A DNA stretch of 64,000 nt, taken from positions 251,941 to 315,940 of the forward strand of contig MSJH02000512.1 of the NCBI GenBank assembly GCA_001931875.2, read 5' to 3'. The number at the start of each line of letters is the position of its first letter. Within the stretch, counting starts at the first letter, position 1. Both the position numbers and the translations under genes were made by a program. The notes beneath the pieces are model-generated. The model saw nothing but the letters and a program-made list of their open reading frames with translations. It ran no database searches and was not told the origin of the DNA. Below are positions 1 to 15,581 of the stretch, one piece after another. The stretch comes from Byssochlamys sp. IMV 00236 (lineage: Eukaryota > Ascomycota > Eurotiomycetes > Eurotiales > Thermoascaceae).

Positions 1-2572
1 AACCAACCCTGTACCGTTTCTTCTTGCTTTTCTAATGGCAACAGAGCGAACAGGGCTGAAGCTGCTTCAGATGAGGCTTCAATAGCGACGTCTTCTCCTC
101 TGAAGATACATAGCAAAAGCACGTCGAGAGCCTTTTCAAGAAGTGCATCTGATGGCCGAGGACAACCAGGGGTGCCTTTACCAGAGAATGTGGACCGGGA
201 AAGAGCAGAGATCAAGCGTGAAGACGCCTCAGCGCTGAGTTCTGGCCGTGAGGCTTGGAGTGTTAGATCTTCCTTGCTTGGACCGTATGGAGAATCGAAT
301 ATGCGCCACAGGCCCGAGATCTCACTGGCTACATCAGATGCTTGCACTTTTCCATCTACGCCATTCTCACCTCCCCTGTAGCCGATAAAAGCGTCGATCG
401 TGGCAGCAATCGACAGGAGACACCCGTGTCTCGTTTCAATGTCTCGCCGTGGGAGAGTGGAGAGCCTTTTATGCAGGCGGCGGAGAACAGCTTGTATAGT
501 TTCGTAAGAGCCTTGGAGGCTCAACTCTCCTATAGCCGTCGCTGCTAGTCTGCGAGATTCCACATCGGGCGACCCAATTCCTCGCCAATGCATCAGTGAG
601 TAGACGAGAGGACTCCAGTAGAGCTTGTCTAGAGATGCCGCTCCTTTGGAAACATCGATCATTGCTCTTGAACGTCGTGCAACTGCATGGTAGTCCACCA
701 CCTGTACAAGTGGAATGCCCTCGTGAATGGTATTAGGATGACGGCCTACCAGCTCCTGTAGAGCAGCAGAAGCCCCTCGTCTGATATTACCGGAAGGATC
801 AATGCAGGCAGCGCATATGAGTTCCACAGCAAGCATTTGTATCACGCTAGACTCTTCTTGGTCCGTCGGTACCTTAATCGAACTTGTATCCAAAGCCAAC
901 AGCTCCGCGGTGCTGTATTTGCGAGACAAAGCCCAGATACCAAAACATGAGGCATCTCGTACTCCAGTACCCACAGAGCTTCCTGTAGAAGATCTCTGCT
1001 CGAAGCCCAATCCGGACATAAGAGATTGGAGAACTTCGGGAAGCTGACGAGTCGGGGGCGCCCTGCGGAAAAGAAGATGAGCGAGTGTCAACACCAAACC
1101 CTGCCATCTCTGAGCATCAACTGCGCTCAAGTTTCGTTTCAATTTCTTGCTGTCAAGTCCATGCGCTTCGAACGGTGCAATAAGAGTACCGTCCTCTTTC
1201 TCGTAGAGAATGTCCTCCTCTAATGAACCAATAACAGCCTCGATAATCTCAGCAGCCATGTCTGGCTCCAATTTCAGAGTGACAACACTGAGAGCTTTGC
1301 TTGCTGCAAAGCGTATCGGAGTATCCTTATCTGCTAGAGCCCTAAGGAAGTAGTCGATAGCATCTTCAAGAATGGAGGAGACTTTATCTTCCGGAAATTG
1401 CCATTGGGCCCTTTCATCCAATGATAAGACCAATACTGTCACAGTGCGAAGGATCTTGATAATCATTTTCCTTGCCAAAGCAGAGGATCTGATTGATTCG
1501 AAAACGTCCGACTCCTCTTGCGCGATACGAAGCGTTTGATCAAAAATAGGAATCACCAGAGGAGCGAGATCTTCAACTTGCCCCGATGCGACAAGTCGTG
1601 CAAGGAATGACAACGCCCCTATGCATGTATATACAGCAGGAGCCTCATTGCCTGGCTTTGGTAGAACAAGAGAAAATGCCCAATCCGTAAGTTGTCGCAG
1701 TAGCTGCAAGCGCTGCATATCGGGACGCAAGGCTAATCTGGCCATGACTGCTGTCGCCGCTTCTCTCTCTTTCGATGAAGCAACAACATATTTCAAAGAG
1801 ACAGATAGCACAGATGCAGATATTCTGGGAATATCCGGAGACAGCTGTCCTAGTACGGCCAGATTGTCATGCGGAATGGGAATGTCATCAGACGACACAG
1901 ATGCCAAGTCGAAAGGACAAAGCAGAAGATGTGATAGCCATGTCAACATGACATATCTCTCCTCCCAAATGAGAGGCTGAATCCCGCCCTTGGTGGAAGT
2001 CTCCATGGGGTCATCGCCTACAACCGCATCCCATTCGATGAACGCCCGCAGCATAACTTCGAGATATTTCGGCTCATTGTTCAAGAACCGACTGATAACT
2101 TTGACACCACGAACTTTGCAAAAGACGTATAGGATCTTACAAATAGCCCTAGGCAATGGATACAACGTACCAACTTGCTGCGGCGAATGAGCTGGCCTTT
2201 CAGCGTACTGCCCACGATGCCTGACCAGATACGCCAAGAAGGCGTCGATTAAAGGAGGCAAGAACCTCTGTAAATGCGGATCCAGAAGCTGAGGCCATTC
2301 TTGGAAATGCTCCAGCTATATACATTGACCGTGATTACGGACTTAGATCAGTAAATTGAGTCTATATAGATAAAAACAAAGCGGGAATATCTTACAAGGC
2401 TTATGAGTCTCTCGGTCTTGGTGGCCTGGGCCCACCGGTGCGGAACTCTGCTAAGTTGTCCATTCTGCGTCCGCGATTTCCAAAGCAGAGATGGAAGCTT
2501 CGCCTCAAACTCCTTTAGAAGATCTCCAGAAGCCCGCTGGAGCTTGATGTCTCTGTCGTCCGGGGCATCCAT
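1..2572 (-). CDS. TBCD: Tubulin-folding cofactor D (TBCD), 3' part cut off by the window
   Basis: Exon 1 is 2572-2396, the intron is 2395-2316 (GTAAGA..TATAG), and exon 2 runs from 2315 past the window edge without a stop. About 830 residues are visible; cofactor D proteins are about 1100-1200 aa, so the C-terminal third is missing. The N-terminus starts MDAPDDRDIKLQRASGDLL and continues into LEHFQEWPQLLDPHLQ, the usual start of fungal cofactor D. The rest is alpha-helical, HEAT/ARM-like, with no signal peptide or membrane segment. In the family, cofactor D captures beta-tubulin released by cofactor A and, with cofactors C and E, assembles the alpha/beta-tubulin heterodimer in the cytoplasm. 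The family call is firm; only the end of the protein cannot be judged here. Confidence 0.88.
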
Positions 2573-3125
2573 GTCTTATTTGCAATAAATCTGTGGTTCG
2601 GATTTGAAATCGCGGAAGATGTTGTCAACACCAATCAAATCATGTGACAGCCCACTTTGTATGCTATCGACATACTCAAATAACGAACTAGCAGCTACAT
2701 ACCACGATTGACTTATCTGTGAAAGTATTTAAGTATCCAATTTTGCGAGTGCGTTTAGGTCCTTTTTCTTATAAATACAATTTGCGCACGCCGACTAATG
2801 ATAGCAACTAACGTATGCGAGTCAATATATAGTTACTTCCAACATGTGCTTACGAAGAAATATGCACATTAGTGCGAACCATCAGAGCGCTGCGATTCTC
2901 TGCTATTACCACACAATAATTCAAGAGGCCGAGGGAACCTCGAATGCGTAGTACATGCATATACTATATAAACTGGCCAAATCATGAATGAGGCAGAAAT
3001 CAGATTGATAGACTCGGTTCTGGGACTTAACAAGAACAAGGACTCAAAACCATCATGATACACTGTTACAACTCATACATCACAAATATACTCCTGACAC
3101 AATTGCCGCACTCTCCAAATTCTGC
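2573..3125. other. Intergenic, TBCD promoter side
   Basis: AT-rich spacer between the start of the cofactor D gene and the stop of the next minus-strand gene. It must hold the cofactor D promoter. Small ORFs here have no recognisable composition, and I see no RNA gene or repeat. Confidence 0.6.
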
Positions 3126-5128
3126 CTAGAGATCCTCATCTTCAATGCTCGGGACACAGTTAACCGAGGAAACTAGCCATCCTCCTCTGCCCTTTTCTGC
3201 CAATTCAAGCATTGTCTTGCGTATACGTATAACGGTGAGCGCAATCGCCAGGGCATTCCAGACATCCTGGCCATCGTCACCAAAATCAAACTGGGAAATG
3301 AGCTTGCAGAGAGTATCTGACGAAGAGTCGGAAAAGGCCTCAGAGGCGGAATTAAGCGTGATCACGGCAACGATAGGGCCGCATACCAGAAACCCAGTCA
3401 TAACCGGGTAGCTGATACTATCTGAATAGGCAAATGATTCCGTTTGCAGGATCTCTTGATATTCTTCCCCTGTCGAAATCAACCTTTTTTCGAGATTTTG
3501 TATCGCGGCACGAGTGGTTTCGCCCTTCTTCATGCAATAGATATTATAGATTGGGATTGCAGAATAACAATGGTGCAAGTTTGCGTCACGCGCAGCCCAA
3601 TCAATGTATTTCTTGATGGTGCGCTTGATAGCGGGCTCAGGTCGGAGGTTCATCGACATGCGGTCTCTCACTCGACAGCCAAGCGAGAGCAAGTCACCAA
3701 GATATTTGATAGCTGGTAGTTATTTTTGTGAGCTTCACATTCTCTACAATAGGCATTGTGGGAACGGCAGGGCTTACCATGAAATTCGGAACCGTTGAGA
3801 GCTTGGATAAGAGGCTCCGGACCATCGTCAACGGCAAAGAGAGACCCGGGCAGTGTCGGGAAGTCAAGGTGCCAGTTGCCAGGAATAATAGGCTCAAAGC
3901 CACGCATAGAAAGCCGGAAAAAGAGGTCCTCCTCTGCTTCAGCCCACGGCCCTGGAGGTAGTTTCACAGCATCAGCCCATCGTTTGGCCTTCTCGATAGA
4001 AAAGTCAAACGAGACCTCGCTCTTCTCATTCTTCCATACCGCATCCTTCTCGCTCCATACACCTTCCTCACTGGGATTATCCGAGTCTTCAACTTCGAGC
4101 TTGACTATGGACTTCCTAAGGCCCCTATTTGAGACTGCAGGGGATGGTCGATATGCTTCATCGTTCGAGTTAGACCTGGTCTTCTTTGGTCGCCTGGATG
4201 TCCTGGAGGAGACTATGCTTTTTTCGTCGTCAGATATAGATACAGGCGTATTATGACGCATATTCCCTTCTGTGAGCTCTCCTTCGGACCAGTCATCAGC
4301 TGTCTCTAGCCACGTACCAGGCACTAAACCTGGCTGACGACCAGTGAGTCTATTACGAGGGGTCTCATAACGATAGTCTCTGTAAGACTCCATTCCTGCG
4401 TCCTGCAATGAACTGTTATCCCCATTGCTATTATCAAATCTCAACGTATGACGTTTTGAAAAGGTGTGATCAGATCCAGTATCACGTTTTCGCTTCCTCC
4501 TTCTCGTTGGCGAACTGGAAGATTCATCATCTGGCAAATATCGTTCATGATGTTCTCCCAAGGCTGTGTGCCCATCTCCACATATGCTTTCAGTCTTTAC
4601 TGGAATATATCCTCTGCTTTCCGTCTCCCCTTTTTTATCCTTGATAGTAGGAGTAAGTAGGCTGTAGCTGCCGTTGTCTGGGCTAGACTTTCGAGAAACA
4701 GATAAGTTGCCATTATCTGCAGCCACAGAGCGTTCGTGTACTGGGGCGATATACTGGATGTTTCCGTCCCCTTTCTGGCTAGATGTCGCAGGTGTAAACA
4801 GCTGTGATGCTGCGCCATCATTTGTCGCTTTGGACTCGGGATCAGCCGTTTCTGAAGTAGCTGTGATGAGACCGTGATATTTTCCTTCTAGCTCTTCTTC
4901 TTCTTCTTCTTCTTCTTCTTCTTCTTCTTCTTCTTCTTCTTCTTCTTCTTCTTCTTTCTTGACATATAACCCTTCTGAAGCTCCAGACGTATCTAGTAGT
5001 AGATGATCTTCTGACTCCACAGAATGGTGTTGGGTCTCTTTGGATGCTGAGCTGCGTTCCCCAATGTGCCGCCCCCGAGGTGACCACAAAGCCGAGATAA
5101 CACGATTAAGTTTGGGAAAGCGAAACAT
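3126..5128 (-). CDS. Acidic protein of unknown function with a poly-Glu tract
   Basis: Two exons, 5128-3778 and 3712-3126, encode 645 aa. The 65-nt intron (GTAAGC..CTACCAG) joins ..GSEFH to AIKYLGDLLSLG and removes the in-frame stop reached by read-through. The N-terminal two thirds is charged, Ser-rich and low complexity; it holds an uninterrupted glutamate run of about 21 residues near residue 60, and basic stretches such as RRRKRKRD and RRPKKTR that look like nuclear localisation signals. The C-terminal part (about residues 385-645) looks folded, with FFRLSMRGFEPIIPGNW, FPTLPGSLFAVDDGPE and a Cys/Tyr-containing helical region. I do not recognise the family. The composition suggests a nuclear protein, which is inference only. 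Confidence 0.75.
4894..4956. repeat. (CTT)21 microsatellite coding for poly-Glu
   Basis: A perfect trinucleotide array of about 21 units. On the minus strand it reads GAA repeated and encodes the glutamate run of the 645-aa protein. The tract is pure GAA with almost no GAG, so it should be length-variable by slippage between strains. Confidence 0.95.
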
Positions 5129-6413
5129 TTGGCCAGTCAGTCAAAATATTGTCACTGGGATGATGCAAAAACGCGTGATTCCGGCTGAGTCGCGACTTTG
5201 CCACCAACAATGAATGCGAGGAAGAGGCGAAATTGTAGAATGAAGAGCTTAGGGAGTTCCAGGTGGGAGGGGCAATGAACTGACTTAACAGGGGGCGGGC
5301 AAAGAGAGACTTGGGTTTGAATCAAAACAAAGCGACGATGGAGAGGCTAGCTCTGATACCCAAGTTCATTGTTGTTGATAAAGTGGCCGCTCAGCGCTCA
5401 CTGGAGCTCATTTCCAAATCTGACGGGCGGGCGCCGCAGCCCGATATGCTTCTGTCAAGATAGAGAGACGATTGCAGAAGAAATATGCGAATTACGATAC
5501 ATCTATTGCACATATTTAAAGAGGACTTCGTTTCCGCTGGTGTCTCCTTGAGGTCTCCTATCCCAATCCATGTTTCGTCAGTACCTGAGACGATATCTGA
5601 CACTTCGAAGTTCAAAATGGCTGGGTGTAGCTAGAAATTGATCCAAGCGCAAATTTCAAAGAAGAAAACTACCGGCTCTGAGTATTGTGACATAAGCTAC
5701 AAAAGCTCTTAAACGAGTAGCTGTGAAGTGATAAGAGATTAGATTTCTTTCGTGAAAATGGAACAGAATTTTTTTTGGAAGAGCAACATTTGAAAGACAC
5801 CAGCAGAACATATAAAGCATCACGTTCAGATTCAACCGAGTTGCGCGTGTCGCACCGAAAACAAGATCAGCAGTGAGCCTTGACGGGGCCATGGAGGACT
5901 CGGACGGCTTTGTGACACTGTACTTAGCACGGTACCCGAAAATGAGACGGTAGTCCCGAGACCTCGTCCCACCAGGTCAATATAACAGCACCTGCTATCA
6001 TCGCATTCCATCATTCAACCATACGTATCCCTATTTCATTGCTTATCACACCAAGAACAGAGATCCACAAGTGAGCATTACTGGGCGAGTGAAAATCAAG
6101 TATAGAAGCATTATTATAACGCCTCACATCGAAGGTAGAATATCAAATATGAAGAACATAGCAGAAAGAGAAGGTATCCAACTTGCACATTCTACCTGCT
6201 CAAAGACCCTCGCGAGAAAAACATCCGCTATTAGTCGGGCCGACACCGGTTTGCAAAACTTTCATGGGTATGTTTAAGAACATTGCATAGGCAAAAAAAA
6301 GCTGCAACTGGGCAACACGATCAACACACGACAGTATTGTTGGAACGGAGCAGATTCAGGTTCGACCCAGACACAAACTGACACCGATCAAATATCGACT
6401 AGATTGCAATCGA
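5129..6413. other. Intergenic between the poly-Glu gene and the pkcA 3' end
   Basis: About 1.3 kb holding the promoter of the poly-Glu protein gene (5129 upward) and the 3' UTR of pkcA (6413 downward). The ORFs present are short and have no family resemblance. I see no RNA gene or repeat. Confidence 0.5.
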
Positions 6414-10101
<3,688 letters not shown>

Positions 10102-12771
10102 GTTGGCGAACTGTCAAATGAAAACAGCCGACGGTGATAGAAACAAATAGGGTGTGTAGGTTTTAGAAGAAAGAAACCCCTCGAGTTCCGACAGGATCGA
10201 GGCTGGGGCAAAGACGATTAAGGAAGCGCCTCCCCTCTTTCGATGCAGGGTCGTAAGACGGCCACGAGTGATGAAACGATATGGCCGTGGGAGTTGGCCG
10301 TGAACGGGGGATGGCTTCCAAAGTCCGTTGTGGTGATGAGCTTCTTGAGATGATAGCCTACCCGACCTGCGATATACTGTAGACACTGCAAAGTCACTGG
10401 GAAGACGACGATCTCATCCCAGATGACCACGTTCCGGAGTTCTGGATTGCTTACCGCCCGCAGGTCCGTCGTCAGGCAGGCAGTACCGGAGGGAACGGAG
10501 GTCGAAGGAGCGTGCGGTTAGCTCATGGATCGGGGAGAGAATCTCGCGTTCGATCTGATAGAAAACGCGGGGAGAAGACAGGTGGAGGGGTTGACTTCTC
10601 GCGATGGCTGTTTGTGCCTAGTTCTTGTTTTGCGATAAAGAGGGGAATGAGAGCCGCAAGTGGATGGTGGGGATATGTATCGCTGTGGCGACAAGTGGGC
10701 ACGGATTTGCACAACAGCCCGAGCAGAACGGTCAATTATTATTCACCCAGCACAGCAAAAACTCGTTGATTATTGAAGCTAAGTATTTGACACTGTCTCT
10801 GGAGAATCACAGAATCCCCTCGAGTTGCAACGTTCCCTCTACCCAGCTAGTTCATTCTTCCGGGCTACGCTCCTTCGAAAGCATAAAATCTCGCATTCTG
10901 GACACTTCCACCACAATCGATTCTGCATTAATAGCCTAGCGGAATATTATAACTGACCGATCTATTTATTGTCTATACCGGACAGTAGCTAACATCCGGT
11001 ACTTTCTAGCTACGGGACAACACGAGAGATACATCGACTCGAGGAAAGACTCGCAGGCTTGCCTTATCCCTACCGCACGGGACATTCCGGAGTCCGATCC
11101 TCAGACCCGCATACTACAGAAACCGTGGAAAGGTTGGAGTCCCTAAACCCTCAAAAGGACATTGCAAGACGGCCTCTAAAAGCCCGCACCGCCACGATCT
11201 TCAGCTATGGCGTCTACATCCTCAAAATCTCCTCGTGTGTAGAGCGCGAAGAGCCACACACGGTTACTAGATTCAGATCATGTTCTTTAGTCTAGCACCG
11301 AAAGTGGAGTCGAGAGGGTGCGGTTGACGATGTAACCCAGTCTATCCCACATATCAGCCGCGAGTAAGGCAAAGAAAAAAGAGGGTCAATGGACTGAGAG
11401 TATTCTCTTCAATTATTCATCTTGAGGGGCATAACTTCATTTCTCACTCTACCAGTATATATGTACAATTCTTTAATGCCTGCAGAAAATTCCTCGATGA
11501 TTAAATCATTACTATAAGTAGCAACGCTGCCGTCTCTCTACTTACATTGGGAGAGTCGACTCCTCCCTTCTCAACATTTTGCAATTCTACGCCAACTGAA
11601 ACAGACAGTGAACTTTGTCAAATGTAAACATCACCACTGATCCATTGTCCACAGTGACGTAATTTCCCTGACTTGAAATATCGGACAAGCGAACGAGCAA
11701 GTCTTTTTTGTTGATTTTTCGAAGCGTCATTGTCTCGGAGAAGACCCAAAAAGGGAAACGGGACGTGGTTGAACTATGGTAAGACATCACATGACATTCG
11801 TTTTTTTCTCTCATTTTTTTATTTAGAAGGGAAAGTACCTTTTTTACGTTATTATAGTCCTCAGTGGCTTGCAGATCAGAGCTCGCGTGACACAGTGGCA
11901 GTTATCTTCTTTTGCAACTATAATGATTCAAAGACACCTTTTTCTTAATCGAACACGAATGTAATTTGAGAATGGTGGCGTTTCATCAGAAGATGGCGCA
12001 AACCCCTTTATGCACCGATAAAAAGCATATCAAAGAAGATGTATGTACGTACTTAGAACGCCTACTCTAAATTTAGGTCACGTTTAGCCATTGTCAACTG
12101 CAGGAACTTCAAGATGGAATGTGATATGCGGTAAAGATATTCGGTCCTACCCACTGTTCTCTGTCAAATACTTTTGTCATTTTAGTAAAAGAAAAATAAG
12201 GCTAGGTTGGTGAGGTAATTTCGTGTAATGTTGTTAATGAGCCTAGTCCTCGATAGGTCGGTGAGTACGCAGTTGTTGATCGAAGCATGTGCAGATACAA
12301 ATGGGAAAATAAATCCAAGTGAATGACCGAGTTTGTGCCCACATATTATCTGGTTCTACATTATGATCGTGGTGACAAGAGTACTCCCGAAATGGAACAT
12401 GGAATATAGAAACTATCAGAGCTAGTTGGAATCTACGTGATAACCATGTGTAATTGCGAAGAGAGAGAGAAAAAGAAATCATCGTTAGGGAAACTCCCAA
12501 GTCTATCTAAATTCTAAATGGTATCTATAGTCGCAAGCTGCTAATCTAGGAATAAAGTCCTTCCTTTTCCATTCCGCATAGACTCAATACCTCTGTTAAC
12601 GCCGTCATAAACCCATCTATACTGGGAATAACAAGGCCAGCTCAGCTGATGTCACCCTTGTAAACGAGAAACTTCTATAAAACCCAGAGCCACAACCCCC
12701 ATAACTCTTTTCATCATAGTAAAATGGCTTGGTGAGAAGGATAACTGCAACGCTTCCGAAGTCGAAGTGCA
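10102..12771. other. Long intergenic, pkcA leader and promoter
   Basis: A 2.7-kb stretch with no convincing gene. The part next to pkcA (10102 to about 10900) is GC-richer and is probably its promoter and long 5' leader. The part next to 12771 is AT-rich and is probably the 3' UTR of the MFS gene. ORFs here are short and unrecognised; one on the minus strand at 12617-13189 overlaps the transporter in another frame and is a shadow. Confidence 0.5.
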
Positions 12772-14268
12772 TTACTCGGACCTCTTGGGAAGCCGAGGCA
12801 AGCACACCCAACCGACCACCATAACACCATACAAGCCGATGCAAATGGGGTGCAAGACAAAAGTCCCAGCGCGCTGAGCCAGCAGACCGGTCAAGAAAGG
12901 TGCCACTGCTCCACCACTGCTCCCCATCGCACTGATGAAACTCAGACTGGACATCTGGATATTGCGAGGAAGGAGACTGCTGAAGACAGCAGTCGCACAG
13001 GGATAGATGGGTCCCAAAAGCAACCCCAGGATAGCAACGGTTACGGCCTCGCCGATGACGTTGGGGATCAGCCATGTCATCAACTGAAACGCGACTGAGC
13101 CAGCAACAAGCACCACGACGGCAAGTTTCCTTCCGATGCGTTGCGCCGGGTGCGACAGCAGAAAACGGCCAAGGGTGATACCCGCCCAAAAACCAGCACT
13201 GACATATCCGACCTTGGAGGGATCCCCCTTGCGATAGCTGATAAGAAAAGACACGACCCAGCCGGACGTCGAAACTTCGGCGCCCTGGTAAGCGAAGATG
13301 AACAAGGCGCCCAGGAGGGTCACCTTGCTTTTCACAGCCTGCTTCAGCAGGCCCTTCTTGCTGGTACCTTCTTCTTCTTCTGTCGTCTCTTGGCGGGATG
13401 CCGTTTTCTGAAGCGCTGTTATGAGCCGCACGGATGATTCCTTCTCATAGCCTTTAAAGGCCCAGGCCGAGAAAACAAGATTAAACAGTGCGGTCGCCAA
13501 GTTGAGAACATAGTAAAAGGACCACCGGACACCATGTGAAGCAATAGCAGTTGCGACCAGGGGTCCTATCACACCTCCAATACCATAACTTCCATGCATG
13601 CCACCAAGCGCAGCGGTGCTGTTGGAAAGGTTGGCGCAGAAGACATTGCCCAGGGCAAGGTTGATAGCCATCCCGAAACCTAGGAGAAAGAAGCTTGCCA
13701 CGATCGCCGGGAAAGGCGGCTTGCATATAATGATCACATATGCAGTTGCAAGCAGTGAGAGCGATAGAATGAAACATCTCGAGCGGCCCAACTTAGACTC
13801 AAGCGCATGGGTGAAAGGCGCGGCGATAATGAAGCCGATTGCATTGGTGACAAAAATCAGGGACACAATAGCATATCCGATGTTGTAATCTTTTTCAATA
13901 TAGGGAATAAGCGCACCAGGAGCACTGTCGTTCAGCCCGTTGGCGAAGTTGATGAAGCATACGCTCAACAGCCTCCATTTGTTTCTTGGTGGATTAAATA
14001 TGCTCTGGACCAAGTCCACGGCTCCCTTCCCCGTTGGAGTAGACGGGTTACTCGATTCCAATTCACTAGGAGTCAGAGGCGTATGAGCACCTTGAACAGT
14101 GACAGTGGGCCCCTTCATAGGCTTTCCCCATTGCATTTGATCCAGTTCATGGTCGGAAGGTGCACTGGCAATGCCCTGCTTATCTCTGCGGACAACAGCT
14201 GCTGGATTCGTTATGCTGGGAGTTTTCTCCAGCTCGATTAAGGCACCTAGGCCAGCGTATGATGACAT
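12772..14268 (-). CDS. Major facilitator superfamily transporter, Bsc6-like
   Basis: An intronless ORF of 498 aa from the ATG at 14268 (MSSYAGLGALIELEKTP). An ATG 42 nt upstream at 14310 would add 14 hydrophobic residues that look unlike the family start. A soluble N-terminus of about 95 residues with NP/TP-rich segments is followed by about 12 hydrophobic helices, with a charged central loop near residue 300 (TTEEEEGTSKKG). NFANGLNDSAPGALIPYIE in the first helix and the FxGR/SKLGR-type loops fit the MFS group around yeast YOL137W (BSC6), whose members resemble bacterial sugar:H+ symporters. The substrate cannot be told from sequence. It is probably a plasma-membrane or vacuolar transporter. 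Confidence 0.85.
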   Translation of the reverse strand: MSSYAGLGALIELEKTPSITNPAAVVRRDKQGIASAPSDHELDQMQWGKPMKGPTVTVQGAHTPLTPSELESSNPSTPTGKGAVDLVQSIFNPPRNKWRLLSVCFINFANGLNDSAPGALIPYIEKDYNIGYAIVSLIFVTNAIGFIIAAPFTHALESKLGRSRCFILSLSLLATAYVIIICKPPFPAIVASFFLLGFGMAINLALGNVFCANLSNSTAALGGMHGSYGIGGVIGPLVATAIASHGVRWSFYYVLNLATALFNLVFSAWAFKGYEKESSVRLITALQKTASRQETTEEEEGTSKKGLLKQAVKSKVTLLGALFIFAYQGAEVSTSGWVVSFLISYRKGDPSKVGYVSAGFWAGITLGRFLLSHPAQRIGRKLAVVVLVAGSVAFQLMTWLIPNVIGEAVTVAILGLLLGPIYPCATAVFSSLLPRNIQMSSLSFISAMGSSGGAVAPFLTGLLAQRAGTFVLHPICIGLYGVMVVGWVCLPRLPKRSE

Positions 14269-14917
14269 TTCAAGGAGGTGGTAAGTGATAAAATAGAAAT
14301 CATTAAACACTAATGAATAGTTAACGGTCGTTAACGACAGGACATCCCTAGGCCATAGGAGCTATCGGGTTCGAGAAAGGACAGATAAACCATGAATGTC
14401 CTAAAAAGATACCGCGACAGGACATCTCGTCCATATAAAATTAGGGTTGGAAAATGGATTCCGACATCCCAAGCAAAGCTGGCCAGGGACACTTGCATTT
14501 CCGATGGAAGAAATGGCCCAGAACGTCGGTGGAGACCAAGAAAGAGTTGTCACTGGAAATCAGCATCTTACGGTGTGTTATCGGCCTGGTCAGACGACTT
14601 AAGCTCCCCCACTAGGGCTCTCTAGTCTAGAAAGAAGTCTGTCGAGCAGCATCTAAGAGATTTGCAGAGAGCGTGGAAATTCGATTTCTTCATCCAAGGT
14701 GTTCGTGGTGCACGTGAAGAGACGGCGGGACGTTGAGCGCCACAATGATTGACACAAGCGCCACGGCCAGAACAAAACTAAAAATTCGTTAGCTCCAGAG
14801 ACTATGTTCCTGTCTCGCCTGCCAGCAAATCATAGAAATAAATTCCGAAGTGTGAAGCAGTCTGCGACTCGAATTCCGAATTTCTGATAGAGATCAGCCT
14901 GTGCAGCATCGTGCGCA
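14269..14917. other. Divergent promoter region, MFS gene and EIF1AD-like gene
   Basis: A 649-nt spacer between two genes transcribed away from each other, so it should hold both promoters. No RNA gene or repeat was seen. Confidence 0.5.
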
Positions 14918-15403
14918 ATGGGACCGCCAAAACGGAGAGTGCTCGCCACGGCCGAGGAGACCTTGACTCCTCCCGACAATTTGGCCGAAGGACAGGCGAT
15001 TGCTCGGGTCATTAAGGCCACCGGCAATAATATCTACTTGGTAGAGCTGCCCTCTAAAACCACTATTTTGGTAGAACTGCCGGCTCGGTTCCGATCCACC
15101 ATCTGGATGAAGCGTGGATCATATGTCCTCGTCGACACCAGGGCTCTCGAGGATCGAGACAACAAACTCGCTGGTGAAATCATCAACGTCGTCGGGGACG
15201 AAAAAGCCTGGCGGAAAGCGCCTTACTGGTGCGTTGTGGGATTCACCCATACACCTACATAAGCTGCAATCCGGCGTCATTGTTACTAATTTCTCTTCAG
15301 GCCAAAAGAATTTGTCAAGCAATCTCTGTTGCCAACCGAAGATGACGATGAGGAGGAATCGACAGTGGGAAAGTTGCCACCTTCAGACGAGTCGGATGCT
15401 TGA
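14918..15403 (+). CDS. EIF1AD: EIF1AD-like RNA-binding protein (S1-like, eIF1A family)
   Basis: Two exons, 14918-15228 and 15301-15403, encode 137 aa. The 72-nt intron (GTGCGT..TCTTCAG) splits the Trp codon of APYW-PKEF, and read-through would stop soon after. The N-terminus is basic (MGPPKRRVLA). The core (about 20-105) is an S1/OB-type fold with IKATGNNIYLVELPS, VELPARFRSTIWMKRGSYVLVD and the acidic tail EDDDEEES. This pattern matches animal EIF1AD (Obelix): PGNN, a PS/RxR-NIWIKRG-like stretch and the WPEEF/WPKEF ending of the domain. EIF1AD binds RNA and is nuclear in animals; its role in fungi is little known. It is distinct from true eIF1A, which is longer in the OB region. It is convergent with ALG3, with 178 nt between the two stops. 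Confidence 0.88.
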
Positions 15404-15581
15404 TGTCTCTGCACGGTCTTTTTAGTATGGCGTTCAGAGGACTGTGCGAGTACATGACGTGCGGTTCCTCTTTTATGAGTACCCTTTTCTGGAATTCTTA
15501 TTCAAATGAGCAAGCATGAAATGATGTTCATCAGCATCTTTGAAACCACTAAAAGCATGCATAATGATACGCCAATTGCTA

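Noticed and set aside
4842..5087. Minus-strand ORF with a long Arg run
   Set aside because: It is the same CTT array read in another frame of the poly-Glu gene; the rest has no protein features.
12617..13189. 190-codon minus-strand ORF
   Set aside because: Overlaps the MFS transporter in another frame and has no recognisable features.
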